Positions 10,674 through 22,201 of a stretch of 64,000 bases of DNA are shown here, piece after piece. The notes beneath the pieces are model-generated. The model searched no databases and was not told the origin of the DNA. It worked only from the letters and a program-made list of their open reading frames with translations. Source of the DNA: Tanypteryx hageni (Eukaryota > Arthropoda > Insecta > Odonata > Petaluridae); NCBI GenBank assembly GCA_028673005.1, contig CM054114.1, positions 11,253,108 to 11,317,107 on the forward strand. The letters run 5' to 3'. Within the stretch, counting starts at the first letter, position 1. Every line of letters begins with the position of its first letter. The position numbers and the translations under genes were made by a program.

Positions 10674-11027
10674 TTAAACTCGAAAGATAAAATTCCCAAT
10701 CGCCACAAATTAGGCATTTACCAAGTCAATTGCAGTTCTTGTGGAAAAATTTACACAGGACAATCTAGACGCAAGCTTGAAACCCGGTTTAAAGAACGCA
10801 TAGCACACTACAAAAACAACAGAATAAACAAATCAAGCATTGCAACTCATATTTTTGACACTCACTATCCTATCACCATAGAAAATCTATCCTTACTCAA
10901 ATCAATCGAGCAATACAATAAACTCGATGCATAGGAAAGCATCTACATTCATAAAAACAAAAACACGGTTTTGAACAACGACTTTGGCCCCATCCCCAAC
11001 TCCCCCCTTCTTCAGTTACTCAGTTAA
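10674..11027 (+). pseudogene. GIY-YIG endonuclease domain of a Penelope-like element
   Basis: This frame has one internal TAG at 10932. It translates to a GIY-YIG nuclease domain of the type carried at the C-terminus of Penelope-like retroelements. GIYQVNCSSCGKIYTGQSRR (about residues 14-33) holds the GIY and the YTG (YIG) strands. It is followed by KLETRFKERIAHYK, with the helix Arg and Glu, and SIATHIFDTHYPI. After the TAG the frame continues through ESIYIHKNKNTVLN to a stop at 11025, so the TAG is most easily read as decay. The reverse transcriptase that normally precedes the domain is absent upstream: the frame is closed by TGA at 10671 and no RT motif was seen. Confidence 0.85.
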
Positions 11028-11290
11028 CCGTTCCGATTCCTTTAATTGTTCCTCCCCCTTCCCCCCAACGGTCACTCCTTGCATGTACACTCCCCTTTCC
11101 CCCTCCCACACCCACACTACTGAAGATGACAGCTTAGCTGTCGAAACATCGCCTGCGACCATGTTTACCAGCAACCTGCAACGTGAATGTATTCTCTTAC
11201 TGTTTACGATGAAGTTTTTTTTATTTACTAATTGTAATGTTCCATCGTGTATCGCAACTCTCCCTTTTAATATATTCTAGATTCGTACAG
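11028..11290 (+). mobile_element. 3' region of the Penelope-like element
   Basis: The non-coding tail follows the GIY-YIG frame. Its main landmark is a palindromic stem, GACAGCTTAGCTGTC, at 11128-11142, flanked by CTGAAGA and GAAAC. The end of the element cannot be placed by eye. Confidence 0.55.
11120..11165 (+). ncRNA. Hammerhead-like motif in the Penelope-like tail (candidate)
   Basis: CTGAAGA (11120-11126) is followed by one extra T, then a 6-bp stem GACAGC/GCTGTC, then GAA (11143-11145). ACAT (11146-11149) can pair with ATGT (11161-11164), followed by T at the position of the cleavage-site base. This is the hammerhead order: CUGANGA, stem II, GAA, stem III, UH. Penelope-like elements are reported to carry hammerhead motifs. 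The extra base after CTGAAGA and a poor stem I (two pairs) are against activity. Confidence 0.35.
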
Positions 11291-11925
11291 TTTATATTTT
11301 TGCAATGACTTCGTCTTCATTTTTTCCGATTTTTGTTGGGTATACAATAGTTTAACTACATTTAATACTTGGGTAATAAATTATATTTTAAGTAGAGATT
11401 CAAAACTAATCTGAATAGTAGTAGTCTCTCTCTTTATCTCTTTCCTCCCGTCCTTTTATAATTCTATACCTCCATTACTCTCTATGTACCTTCCATTCTG
11501 TATCCCTTCCCTCCGTTCTCCCTCCCCACGTCCCCTCTCTCTTACTCTATATCTATATAGTCGTTTATATAAGCAAAAGAATTCAAACTAAATCCCAGTC
11601 CCATTAGGATTACGTAATTTTGAAAAAGAATCCTACGATAATTTAAGGCAATCTATATCGTATATATTACACGTATGCGGGTTGTGACAACAATTGATTC
11701 TCGAAGTTTAACAAAGATGTGGTCGGCAAGGCAACATCCCGTTTAAAAGCCGATATTTTCCTAAAATATGTAATTTAAATGTAAAATATGAAAGATTTTG
11801 AAAGGTAGACGGAAAAGATGAGTATAATAAGAAACGTCATTAATTTTCCTAAAAATAGTTTAAATTCGAAGATCGTACGTCAATTTTTCTAATTTTAATT
11901 TCCAAAAGAATAAAAGCGTACATTT
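11291..11925. other. AT-rich DNA with a short CT tract
   Basis: A pyrimidine-rich stretch occupies 11428-11550. Otherwise the region is AT-rich with no recognised feature. Confidence 0.45.
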
Positions 11926-11929
11926 ACGG

Positions 11930-12080
11930 AAAATGGAATTCGCCCCCTGGAGTCGAACCCGAGTTTTTTTCGTTATTTAATTTTTATATCTGAATCAAAC
12001 ATTCCTGCGAAATTTCAATCTTCCACTTAATCGGGAAGTTTGTTAAAAACGCGCTAAAAAGTGCAATTGATGACTTCAGC
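11930..12080 (-). repeat. Dispersed repeat X, copy 2 (uninterrupted)
   Basis: On the minus strand the order is an AACAAACTTCCCG box, a GAAGATTGAAATTTCGCAGG box, then CTCGGGTTCGACTCC and GAATTCC. The same order occurs on the plus strand at 38800-38939 and continues at 39653. There the GGTTCGACT box is duplicated around a 704-bp insertion. This copy therefore serves as the paralogous empty site. Confidence 0.7.
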
Positions 12081-12425
12081 CTTACACACAGAACTGGAAA
12101 ACTATATTTTTAAATACTACCTTAAAACGATATAAATGAATCTTTTTCGGAGGGCTTTCTTTCTACGCTGTGTTATGTTTGAATTACTCATACTTTTTCC
12201 TACCGACCGCGACAGTCTCAACAGTCACAGTTCTTTCAAACTTATGACTACTCTGCATATTGATGTTTTGTACACTGATGATTTGCGATCGATATATTTT
12301 CAAAAGACTATGACGTGAATGCTAACTTTCGCTTTCAGCAGATTTCTGATTGATAATTTCTGAGAAAAATTATGTTCCCTCAAAAATGATTCTTCCGAAT
12401 AATACTCTTTTATAAAATTCCAGGT

Positions 12426-12707
12426 TTGTGTGTCTGTATTAAACGCCTTGTTTATGTAGTAACGCAGGAATGGGACTACTTGGGCCAGTCTAAAGGAGAC
12501 AGCGTTGGGTTTTCAAGGCAAAATCAAGAGACGTTAGAAAGAATCAGAAGAGAGAACGCTGCACGGAATGCATTGGACCGTGCAAATGCAAGTCAGCAAG
12601 CAACCGATGAACGACGAAGATTGGATACTGAAGAGCATGCAATTTCTATCTTGAATGAGCATTGCCCGATTTTGTACCCACTCAATACATTTTTATTTAA
12701 TGTGTAA
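12426..12707 (+). pseudogene. Possible Helitron-type protein fragment
   Basis: This is a 93-residue open frame. Residues about 34-76 form a charged Arg/Glu/Ala-rich helix (QETLERIRRENAARNALDRA, then RRRLDTEEHA). Repeats of this style are typical of the N-terminal region encoded by animal Helitrons, ahead of the Rep/helicase. An acceptor-like TTTTATAAAATTCCAG lies just upstream at 12408-12423, so the first residues may not be translated. No Rep or helicase motif follows, and a Helitron-like 3' end lies 50 bp downstream. The assignment is an inference from style and position; a short coiled-coil host exon is an alternative. Confidence 0.4.
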
Positions 12708-12724
12708 CGTGTAAATAAACCAAA

Positions 12725-12760
12725 TCACTCCGCGTCATTTTTGACGGGTACTTATACTAG
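12725..12760 (+). mobile_element. Helitron 3' terminus
   Basis: CGTCA-TTTT-TGACG can form a hairpin. It is followed by GGTACTTATA and then CTAG at 12757-12760, with T as the next base. A terminal hairpin, about 10 bp, then CTRR followed by T is the diagnostic Helitron 3' end. The same layout and similar bases occur at 39780-39809. Confidence 0.68.
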
Positions 12761-13040
12761 TTCACCAAATATGTCATGACCTCTAGCTTTAGCCAATTCA
12801 ATAATATTGCTTCGCAATCGATATGGGCTTGATTCTTGATACTTCCATTCATGATGCGATTGCCAAAATTTCGAAGCAACTGCTTTCCAGCGAATATTCC
12901 AAACAGATTCTCACGATAAATTGGATTTTTTCATCGGAAGTAATTTTTCACCTCGGAAGAGAACCAGTAACAACTTAGGTCCCTTATGAGGCGTATAACT
13001 GACGACTGATATTGAAAGTATTGCCAGTTTTCCAGGAGAG
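12761..13040. other. Unassigned DNA after the Helitron end
   Basis: No recognised signal. Confidence 0.4.
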
Positions 13041-14010
13041 TCAAGAGGATACGAACGAGGAATGAGAGACGTCGGGAAAAGTGATCGAAGGGTGGGCTTC
13101 GAACGTCGCCTCCATGGTTTCCATCCGCCTCGGAATTGGAGATATTTCGTCAAGTCCCTTGCATTCTCTCTTTCTCTCCCTACAATAAAACTACAATCTC
13201 TTCTCTTTCTCTCACTCTCTTTTTTAGCAAACGGTGTTGACTCACTCGTCAGGCGAGTCCCGTCTCCTCCTCCGGGTCGGAATCACTTAAGCAAGGAGAC
13301 TTAAACCCTCCCACTCCATTCTCCTCCACCCCTCCCCTCCCCTTCCCGACCCCCTCCCTCCCCCCCCCCCCCCCCCATGCCCACGCGCCCTCGCTCAAGG
13401 CCGCCCTTCTCTCTCTTGGCCCTTTTAATTAAAAGGAGCTCTGTCAACAGGCCTCCTTCCATCTCCATCCTCCCTAGCGTTATCTTCTCCTACTCGAAAC
13501 AGCGCCTTATCCTCTCTCCGCGACCCTCTCCACCGCCTCTCTCTCTCTCTCTCCCTCCTTCCTCCCACTCCCCCTCACTCTATCCCCTACTTCACCTCAT
13601 TCCTCTCTCAATCCCCTAGACGAGGATAATTTCGTCTCTTTCGCGGCTCTTCTTTACCTTTTTCTTATTGGTCGACACCTTGCAATCTCATTTAGGGCCA
13701 TATTTTTCCTCTCACGCCGGGAACACGGATGTGCTTCTCGCGTCCTCCTAACCGACCATTTTCAGGGCTCGCGCGTGTGGCCGCAGGTGTCTCCCCCTCC
13801 CCCGCAACTTCCCTCCTCCTCCTCCTCCCCCGTCCTCTCTCCCGCCTCGTCCACGTTGAGCGTTAGAATTATATGGTCCGGTGTCTTTTTCCCCCACGCT
13901 CGTTTTGATATGCGCCTTAAAGAGGGCATTCGTGAGTTATCGAATCTTTTCTTTTTGTATCAGTTGCCGACGTGCGCGATCTCTGGCGGCGCCTCCTTAT
14001 GATTTATTTT
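13040..14010. other. GC-richer CT island with poly-C
   Basis: A strongly pyrimidine-biased block on the plus strand includes a run of 17 C (13360-13376) and many CCCTCC-type runs. The minus strand is therefore rich in potential G-quadruplexes. Open frames here (for example 13377-13619) are Ser/Pro/Leu-rich products of composition with no domain. Confidence 0.6.
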
Positions 14011-15500
14011 CTCCAAAGGAATTCTACGGGGAAGAATATCTTGATTAAAGTGTAGTAAAATTTAAGAGAGTAATAAATGTAGAGCCACCAGCAAAAATGG
14101 ATGTTATCAAAAAATCAACCATGATAAAATGTTGGTGCAAAGTTCATTTAATATGATGAATAGTGTGAAGATTAGTTAGTAGACGCAGAACTCGTTAAAA
14201 CTGATTTCTTGGCTTTTTAAACGATCATTTATTTTTAAGATAATGAAAATTATCATTGGACGTACAATTAATGACAGCAGTAAAGCTAGGCAATATCTAT
14301 GGCAGGTTGGATGTCATTTAAACAGACGCGCGCATAAACTTAATCTTAATCTGCGCCAAGGATCCGAAAATCACACCATTGTTTGAGAGTCTGTACGACC
14401 GCGACAGGGACCTACTAGGCAACCACAAACACGCTCACACGTACACACCCAGAAGTAATCTCTCGCAAATCCGGCTCCTTTTTTTATCCTTTTTCCATCT
14501 TTAGGATTAGTGCTTGTGCGATTGAGTGAGTGAATGTGTGAGTGACTCCAGGTCCCTGGCGTGGAGTAACCTGTAAGTTTGCATTTTTCAATCTCTTCGA
14601 CTTTTCACCACCTTTCATTTTCCCCCCTTTTTCCTGTGCGTCTCTAATTTTTGAACTTTACGGACCTTCCACACCGGACACTCACAGATGGAATGAGGGA
14701 AACGCAAAGTCGTACAAAATTGTAAAATTATTACTTCTGCCTCGGTAGTAACTGCATGTGCATTCCATAGAAATCTGAATCCTTCTATCACTGTCAACCG
14801 ATTGACTTACAATCCTCGCGATACTTAAATCCATTCTTGAACGCTCTATGGCTTATAAGAATGCTTAGCGTCCTTTCTCGCCGTTTTACACGTTCAGTAT
14901 CGCACTCAGACGTACGCAGAAAAAATTAAAGTTGTTTATTTGGAGAAATGTTTTTCTCTGGAGACACCTAAATCCCTTTGTCATTTAACGCCTTATCCTC
15001 TATTTCGACATTCTAAAAATCGGCTTAAGGAAAGTTTATCTTTTGCGGCCACATCGAATCTAGTGCTATAGAAAGCATAGTGTCAACAGTCAGCGAACGC
15101 TTGCCAGTGAAGAAAACTAAGGAACGGAATTTAATATAAGTAAATCATTGATCGCTAAACAGAAGATAACTGGAGTTTATACCAGAGTTTCGTATATAAC
15201 GCGTTCTTGTCATCAGTCAAATTACTGGTGGGCCCGCATTAGATAACACCATAAAATCGAAACATGATTATTTTTCTCTTATGCAATCAGTACATTGATA
15301 GAAAAATCCTTTAGTATCGATCGCAACAATGTCCTCTTCTTTTTCTTCACGATTTCTGTGAATAAATCATTCTTTTATATGCGTGATTGCGTGCTTGCGT
15401 ATCAAGTCACGTCGAAGCATTTCCCTGCGATAAGATACTCTAAAAGTAATGAGAGAAGTAAAAGCATCAGGATTACCGGGCAAATGTAAGCTCCAAGAGG
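14011..15500. other. Mixed intergenic DNA, nothing recognised
   Basis: No coding or repeat signal could be supported. Confidence 0.4.
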
Positions 15501-16160
15501 TATTTTCCGCGCCATACATCATCACTCTGCGCTGAACGAAAGCTTCCTTCGCGCGTATGCGATGGCACACGCGAATCCTAAGGCGAATAACGCAAGGGCC
15601 ATAAATTACGCGAGAATTTCCAAAAATCCATCCGTGGCCGTCGTCATCTTCTTACCGCTTCCTCTGGCTAACCGTGCGAAAACGCATCCAGACCAGCTCT
15701 CATGACGTCACTGCTTATCTCCGTCCAACCTTTAATCTTCTCCCGCGCGCCTCTCTCTCTCTCTCTCGCCGTTTTTTGTCGCCCTCGCCCAAGAATACGT
15801 TCCCTCCCAATGGAATTGTGTGCTCTCGTCATTTAGGCAAAACGCCACTGCCAATTGAATTACGTCACCCCAAACGCTGCTAAGGTTCCCACGTCCCGCG
15901 GTCCCCTAACTCGCCTCAAGAATTCATCTTTCCCCTTGCTGCCCCTCAGAATCCCCTCTAGGAAAAGGAGACCTCTTACGGAGCGGCGCTGCTGTCCAGA
16001 AGGCTCGGTTTCACTTCCCGATGTTTATGGTACTCATGAAGCGTTTGTTTCGTGGTGCGCATTTTACGATCATCACTTCAAACAGCCCCGATGGAATGGA
16101 GCGAGTTCTGCTCGCCCCTCTCGCTTTATCTCTGAAACATATGTGCCTCTTACATAACCT
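15500..16160. other. GC-richer island
   Basis: CpG-containing, CT-biased DNA. The open frame 15855-16157 (100 residues) is Arg/Pro/Ser-rich without a recognised domain. It could be a promoter region or exon of an unseen gene, but no motif shows it. Confidence 0.4.
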
Positions 16161-17875
16161 CTTACTCTGTTAACTTCGAGAACAAACCCTCTACGTTGGA
16201 ATAATTTATTTTAAGACCATTACTACCAGTCAAGGATCTAGTACCATTAATAAACTAAATTCTGGCCATAATCTGGTCAAACTTGAAATCAAAATCTGAC
16301 TGTACATTTGAAAGCCTTAATTACAAGGTTAATTATAAGAAAAGTTTCACTTTTTAGGAAACTCGCATATGGCCTTTCATATTGTACTTTCATATGGATC
16401 AGTACCCATGGCTCAAAAAGAAGAAAACAGAGGAAATGATAAATAATGGCAAATATTATCACATTAACTAACCGCAAAAATCATTCAAATCCCTACTTGT
16501 GAAATTTACGAAAATTTTCGTCGAAAAGAGTATGATTATAAAGTACATACAACAGAATTATAGGTCCAAGAAACCTCAACAATGAAGAACTATCGTTCAA
16601 ATACAGGAATGCCTCTCCGTATCTTAATGAATTTACGGAAATGCGCTTAAGTTTCACTTTGACGTCTGTGAACTTGCTTATATTGAAACTGTAAAGGAAC
16701 TGCAAAGAATAGAGGAGCTGAAACTTGGGGAGTTGATTTCTGAGTAGCTACTTTTTGTCTTTTTGTTTAGATTTGAATTTTTAGAAATATATAAATACGA
16801 ATTCGCGCCCATTTAAAATTTTGTTTTTTTTTAATATCTCCGAAGATGTAAAAGATAGAAAACTGTCATATTCAGCGTACAATTCTGCATTAATGCTACT
16901 TATTCAAGCACATGTTTTCTACATTCATAGTCGTTTATTACTCAACAAGGATTTTTTCAATATATTCTTTTCGTAGTACATTATACTAACGTCGCATTAA
17001 TTTTTCTATCGAATGGTCAAGATTTCGTGAATACGCGGAGCAATTTAAGTAGTAAAATTAACTTTCTGGTTTATTCCGGAAAATTAGCTGTTCCACATTA
17101 AAGGTTGAAGTCCAAAAACAGCACATCCACCAAAATCTTTAGAGCAAGAAACAATAAGACATACGAGGTCTAAATTTTATATCTATATACAATTTTAACA
17201 AAGTTTGTAGAAAGAATTTAATTTATATAATATTCTAGATAAAAATCAATGAAACGTATTTAAAAACGTCGATATTCGTCTTTGATTTTTAGGGAATATA
17301 AACTCGATATGTGGCTTTTTAAGAAATTTAAACGTCAAAAACTACCAAGCCTTAAAAAAAGAATTAAAATAAACGTCCATTTTTGTGATAGAATTTTTAA
17401 AAATAAACATCGATATTAGTCGTCGTTTTTTAAGAAAAACAAACGTCGAAAACCAACCGAAATATATATTTTTACCAATATACCTCTCTTGAAATTCAAT
17501 AGAGAATCAATGAAAATATATTTCTTGAGAGAAAACCGAAACTTTCTTCGTTTCAGAGCCATTAACAAACTTGAATGGTGTTGTTGTTGTTAACTTTATT
17601 TAATTAGTCTATTGACTAATTAATGAATCTGAACTATACTTACTTCCACATCGCTGTGTTTAATTTAGGTAATATTCGCTTGAATTCATATATAGATAAT
17701 AGCATTTGCAACTGTTTCGCGATCTATACCTTTGCCCACATTTTTCATTTATCAAAATTTCAAATCTTTTTTTGCTAACTGGAAAGAGTACCGGTTTAAA
17801 ATGAGAAGTGAATGAGAACGAATAAAAAATGCTTAAAACATTCTAAACCTAATACTAATTCCGGTAATACACCAT
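16161..17875. other. AT-rich intergenic DNA
   Basis: At 16650-16680 there is a GTTTCACTTTGACGTCTGTG box followed by ACTTGCTTA. It recurs at 55649-55690 and, in weaker form, at 57711. Nothing else is recognised. Confidence 0.5.
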
Positions 17876-17879
17876 TCAC

Positions 17880-18480
17880 GCAGCGATAAAAAAATTCCAC
17901 TCCCTAGATTCCGGAGCGCATTAATTCCGCGAACCATACCGATCATTAAAGCTCTCCACTCAACTTTTGCGCTAATTACACCGACATATTCCGCGGAACC
18001 GACTCTTCCTTCACTTCGAAAAATATCCCCTCGGATGTAAAAAGAATTAAAAGCTTTTTCTGCAAACGAGGCCCCGGGCGCACTGGAGATAGATAAGGGT
18101 CGAAGATAGAATTGTATTCGAGAGGGAGAGAGAGAGAGTGACACGCGGAGAGAGAGGCGAATGTGCTTACGAAAGCGTGACAGCGGGTAACTTTTTTCTC
18201 CCGGACATGAGCGGCGTTGGCAGTCACGAGGCTCGCGTGCTTCCTTAGCATTTGGACGACGACGCCCTCAAAAACGCGGTGTTGCGTGATGAGACGTATG
18301 CCACCGAAGGAGGAAACGGTGCGTGTTGCGTTTTTCCGGGATGAGTCGCAAAGGAGTTTTTTAAGAGTCGGGAGATAGCGCCGTGTGATGAGCGAATGAG
18401 GTAGGAGAGGTAGGGAGAGGGTGCCATCTACAAGAGTCGCGGTTGATCAATCGATGGGGAGGGACGTAAAACAAGGAGGA
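17880..18480. other. GC-richer purine-biased island
   Basis: Contains GAGAGA runs (18121-18155) and CpG-rich segments. Minus-strand frames (17833-18251) are low complexity. Confidence 0.45.
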
Positions 18481-18519
18481 AGAAAAGTTCGTTCGCAACT
18501 CGATGCTTATGATTTGACT

Positions 18520-18754
18520 CGGTGGTCGGCAACCCGCGGGTCAATGAGGGATCCGCCACCACGATTTGGGTGACCCACAAAGGTAAACATGTTCAGAAGG
18601 GTTTACGTTTTGAAAAAAAGACTAATTCGATTACTAATACAGCTTATATAAATATCCAGGTTCGATTTTTCTTTTCACTCAAATTTTTAATTGACCAATC
18701 GCATTTTCCAAAAGCCATCAATTGGCCCACCATCAAAAAGGTTGCCGACCACTG
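18520..18754. mobile_element. Short hAT-type element (235 bp)
   Basis: Left end CGGTGGTCGGCAACC and right end GGTTGCCGACCACTG are inverted repeats with one mismatch. The flanking 8-mers ATTTGACT and CTTTAATT agree at 5 of 8 positions, which fits an old duplication. The termini are of the same type as element B at 9123-9522. It has no coding capacity. Confidence 0.75.
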
Positions 18755-18762
18755 CTTTAATT

Positions 18763-20935
18763 GATGCCTGTTATTCTTTTGGCATTGTATAGCTCAATGT
18801 AAGCCAAAAAACGGACGTGAAAATTAATAGCGGCAGAATCAAGCAACTATCGTGTTTTTCTCTCAAAAACCGGCCTTGTCTTCATTGTGCTTCAAGGAGA
18901 ATTCGATTTTTTCTAATTTAGAGCATATCTATTCTAATCTTTTGATTTAAATCCCCGTACCAAAGTGATATGATGGCCGGAGCTAATCGCGGTCTTTGTA
19001 CATCTTACACATCTAACCAAGACAAGGACGTTAGAAATGCATTTATGGGTGGGCATGGCGACTATTCGGCCGCTCCTTGAGTAACATCGTCGCAGGTCTT
19101 GGTCGAGGGCTTACTTCATTCAACGCCATTTGAGCAAAAAGCGAGGCTCCTAATGTCATTAAAAAGAAGTCGATACACCTTCTCAATGAAATTTGGAAAT
19201 GTATACTCGATGAATCATTTGTCCCTCTTAGAGGAAGCCTGTAAAAAAGAAAAAACATTCTCAGAAAATTTTATAAACATATATAAATATTACTTACTTT
19301 GAAATACTCGTTTATGACGTATTCAACAAATTCAACAAAAGCTATGCGTAATGGAATAATCACCTCAATTACGGCATGAATACATTTCAAAATATGCTGT
19401 AACAACGATAAAAATATTCATTCATTTTTTCAGAAACTCGTGTTATTTTGCTAGTTTATGCCAAATTAGAGGTTTAACGCAAGTGTTTTTTAATATGATC
19501 AAGCATCTTCTTTATGAAAATTTTTGAGGATAATTTGTTTTTATAGTTTAAGTTTTCTGATAAATAAAAAACTAATTGATAATATTCATCTGTATTTTCT
19601 TTTTATGATGAATAAATGGATACCCAGTCGAAACGTGGAAGAAACGAAGAGGAAGAATATCGCAAAAGGTATTTAGTTCTGAAGAAGTGCCACTTTCTTT
19701 AATAAGACACAATCTAAGACCATAAAATACGCGTTCGATTCAGATTTTTATTTTATATTGTCTTTAATGTTAAATATTTACGGATAATTAATCTTAAGTT
19801 CATTTTTAATACGCGCATCTGATGGAAAATTTAGGAGGAATGTATAAATCTTATCTTCTTGCCACTTTTCTTCCTCAAAAATAGTTTCGCTTTCCGTAAA
19901 ATCCTCCGAGTCATCCACTTATTGTGTCCGACTGATCCCCGCATCATTAAGCATATCGAGTGCGGTGCGCCCTTATTCGACGGTTGCTCGAAGATTGAGA
20001 GGTCCGTCTTAACTGCCTCCGAAATAACCGACCCGTGCTCGATGTGTCCTTTTTCTTCATTGTGTGTACGAGAGTGTTGTCTCGAGGCAAACTTAATCAG
20101 GCGCGCCCTTCCGGGAAATGAAGGAACTAAAAGATTGGAGAGGGAAAGTGAGGGAGAGTGAGAGAGAGGAGGGTGGAGGAAGGAAGTGTTCCGATGACAC
20201 AGGAGACCTCCGTCGACTGAAAAGGGGTGCCTCCAATGAAAGCAGCACCCTCACTCATGAACGTCCATATTGCAAACGATACGTACTTACTTTAAAGTCG
20301 TTGCGAGTTTCTATGCAGTCAATCGGTCACCTCGGAATTTTTGGCTATCCAGCTAAAATTTAAATTTTGCTTATGATAAATTCAAGCATAGAAAAAATCC
20401 TAATAATGCGCAATAAGATGTGTGAACCTTTTTCTATGAATTTTTAAAATTAAATTTAACGTGTTAGTGCTTAGATTTCTTGCAAGTCACATCACAAATT
20501 AATCCGCCCGTTTGTGTTATTATATTTTTATTTTTTGGATTTCCACCTCAATTGAAAGAGAGTTCTTCATTCTCTTTTTACTGATATAAACTTATAAAAT
20601 CAATACTCTATGATAGACTAACAAAGTTTATTCTTTGGATATCTACTTGAAGTAAAATTCTCATCCAATAGGTGAAATGTTTTAATTTCTGTCTCGTTTA
20701 TTACTTTAAAATCTTCGACGGAAAAATATTATATGACATTATTATGACAGTATCCATAGTTCTTTAAAGAAAAATCAACGAATACTAATAACTTTTCACT
20801 TTTTAGAATGGAATCCTTAAGACATGCAAAACAAGTTATAATGACCTCCATTTCATCCTGGCGCAGACGGTTTTTCATCTCAAACTTCATACAAATTTTT
20901 CTCTCACAAAAGCATTATTCTGTCGTCTAAACAGT
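18763..20935. other. Mostly AT-rich DNA with a small GC block
   Basis: A GC-richer block lies at about 19900-20260. No recognised gene, RNA or element end. Confidence 0.4.
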
Positions 20936-20939
20936 GACA

Positions 20940-21560
20940 CACTTGTAAATCCTGTTTTCCGTGGACTCGTTGCGTTCGAGATCAATCAGTCGCGACAGAA
21001 CGGCATTCTAGTTGGGACGGACACTTCAGCCGGGAAATGCGGACGGCGTAGTTCCATCGTTAGCCGGACAAGTTTGAAGTGAAAACTGTTTGATATATCG
21101 AGTGCTTTTGGAAATTAAATCCGGGCACACTTTTACCGGATGTACCGGACGAGATGGCCACGAAGATCGCTTTCTCCCCCTACTCCGCTTGAGGGCCCGA
21201 CGCCAGAGAGGGTCCCCTAGGGGCCCCGACCGTTTCTTTCGAAAGACCCTCCCCACCTCCTTTCACCGCCACCCCCTTCCAATCCGTCTCGCCCTCTTTC
21301 CACACTCACCGACACTTGCACGCACCGACGAGATATTCAGCGTACCAGCCATTTTTCTCTGGACCATTTGATGGATGTTGTTTACAAGACCAGCGAGAGA
21401 TTTGGGTTACACCCTTTGGGGAGACCTGTTGACTGGTCGAGGGACTTCTCTTGGGTGTCCGGTCGGACGCTTCATTAGGGTGCTTCTAGGAGACCCCTTT
21501 ACGTTCTGGGAGGGGTGGAGTCCGCGTTTCTTCGAACTATGACGTCACAGGGGTCGACAC
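20940..21560. other. GC-richer CpG-containing island
   Basis: CpG-rich DNA contains a TCAGT initiator-like site near 20987-20991 and an ATG in good context at 21153 (GAGATGGCC). The frame from that ATG stops after a dozen codons. Frames 21090-21371 (plus) and 21026-21256 (minus) have no known domain. It may be a promoter-type region, but no transcript evidence can be read. Confidence 0.35.
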
Positions 21561-22150
21561 ACTTCCTTTTAGGAATCAGGGGACTCTTATTCGTGATGAA
21601 ATGAGGCATTAAACTTCATTTAACACACACATACTAGAAATTTATGGAATAAAGTTATCTGAAGATCCTATGCAGGCAGGCATAAGTTGTAATGTTGGGA
21701 ATATTTTTTAAACGAGAAAAAAATACTAGAAAAAATGAATTGTTTTGGATTTACATATAAGGTATTCATCCTGATTCACGAGCCACTCATGAAAAATGTC
21801 GAATTTAACATTTTGTAAGGAAACGTTTCCTATTCCCTATAGTTAGCGCTGTTACTTTATACTAATTGAATGGAAAATATTTCAATAAAAATCGTTACAA
21901 TTACTTCATAGTGAAATGGATAGGACCAATTTGTTTAGAAACTTCCTTTCCACACCTCGTCTCGTTCAAGTTTTTATCGTCTGTGACAGTGATTCCCAAC
22001 CTTTTTCCGATGGAGGAACCCCTAAAATTATTTTTCATATCCCGAGGAACCCCTACCTATGAAAACGTTGACAGGCCAGAAAAACTTGAAAGCGGGGAGT
22101 GCAATTCAATTACTGCTAAATTATTGTCAAGAAAATTTATTTGTAAAGAG

Positions 22151-22153
<3 letters not shown>

Positions 22154-22200
<47 letters not shown>
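22154..22200. repeat. (TA)n microsatellite
   Basis: About 23 TA units. A second short TA run lies at 22447-22464, between the two Penelope-like tail copies. Confidence 0.95.
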
Positions 22201-22201
<1 letters not shown>

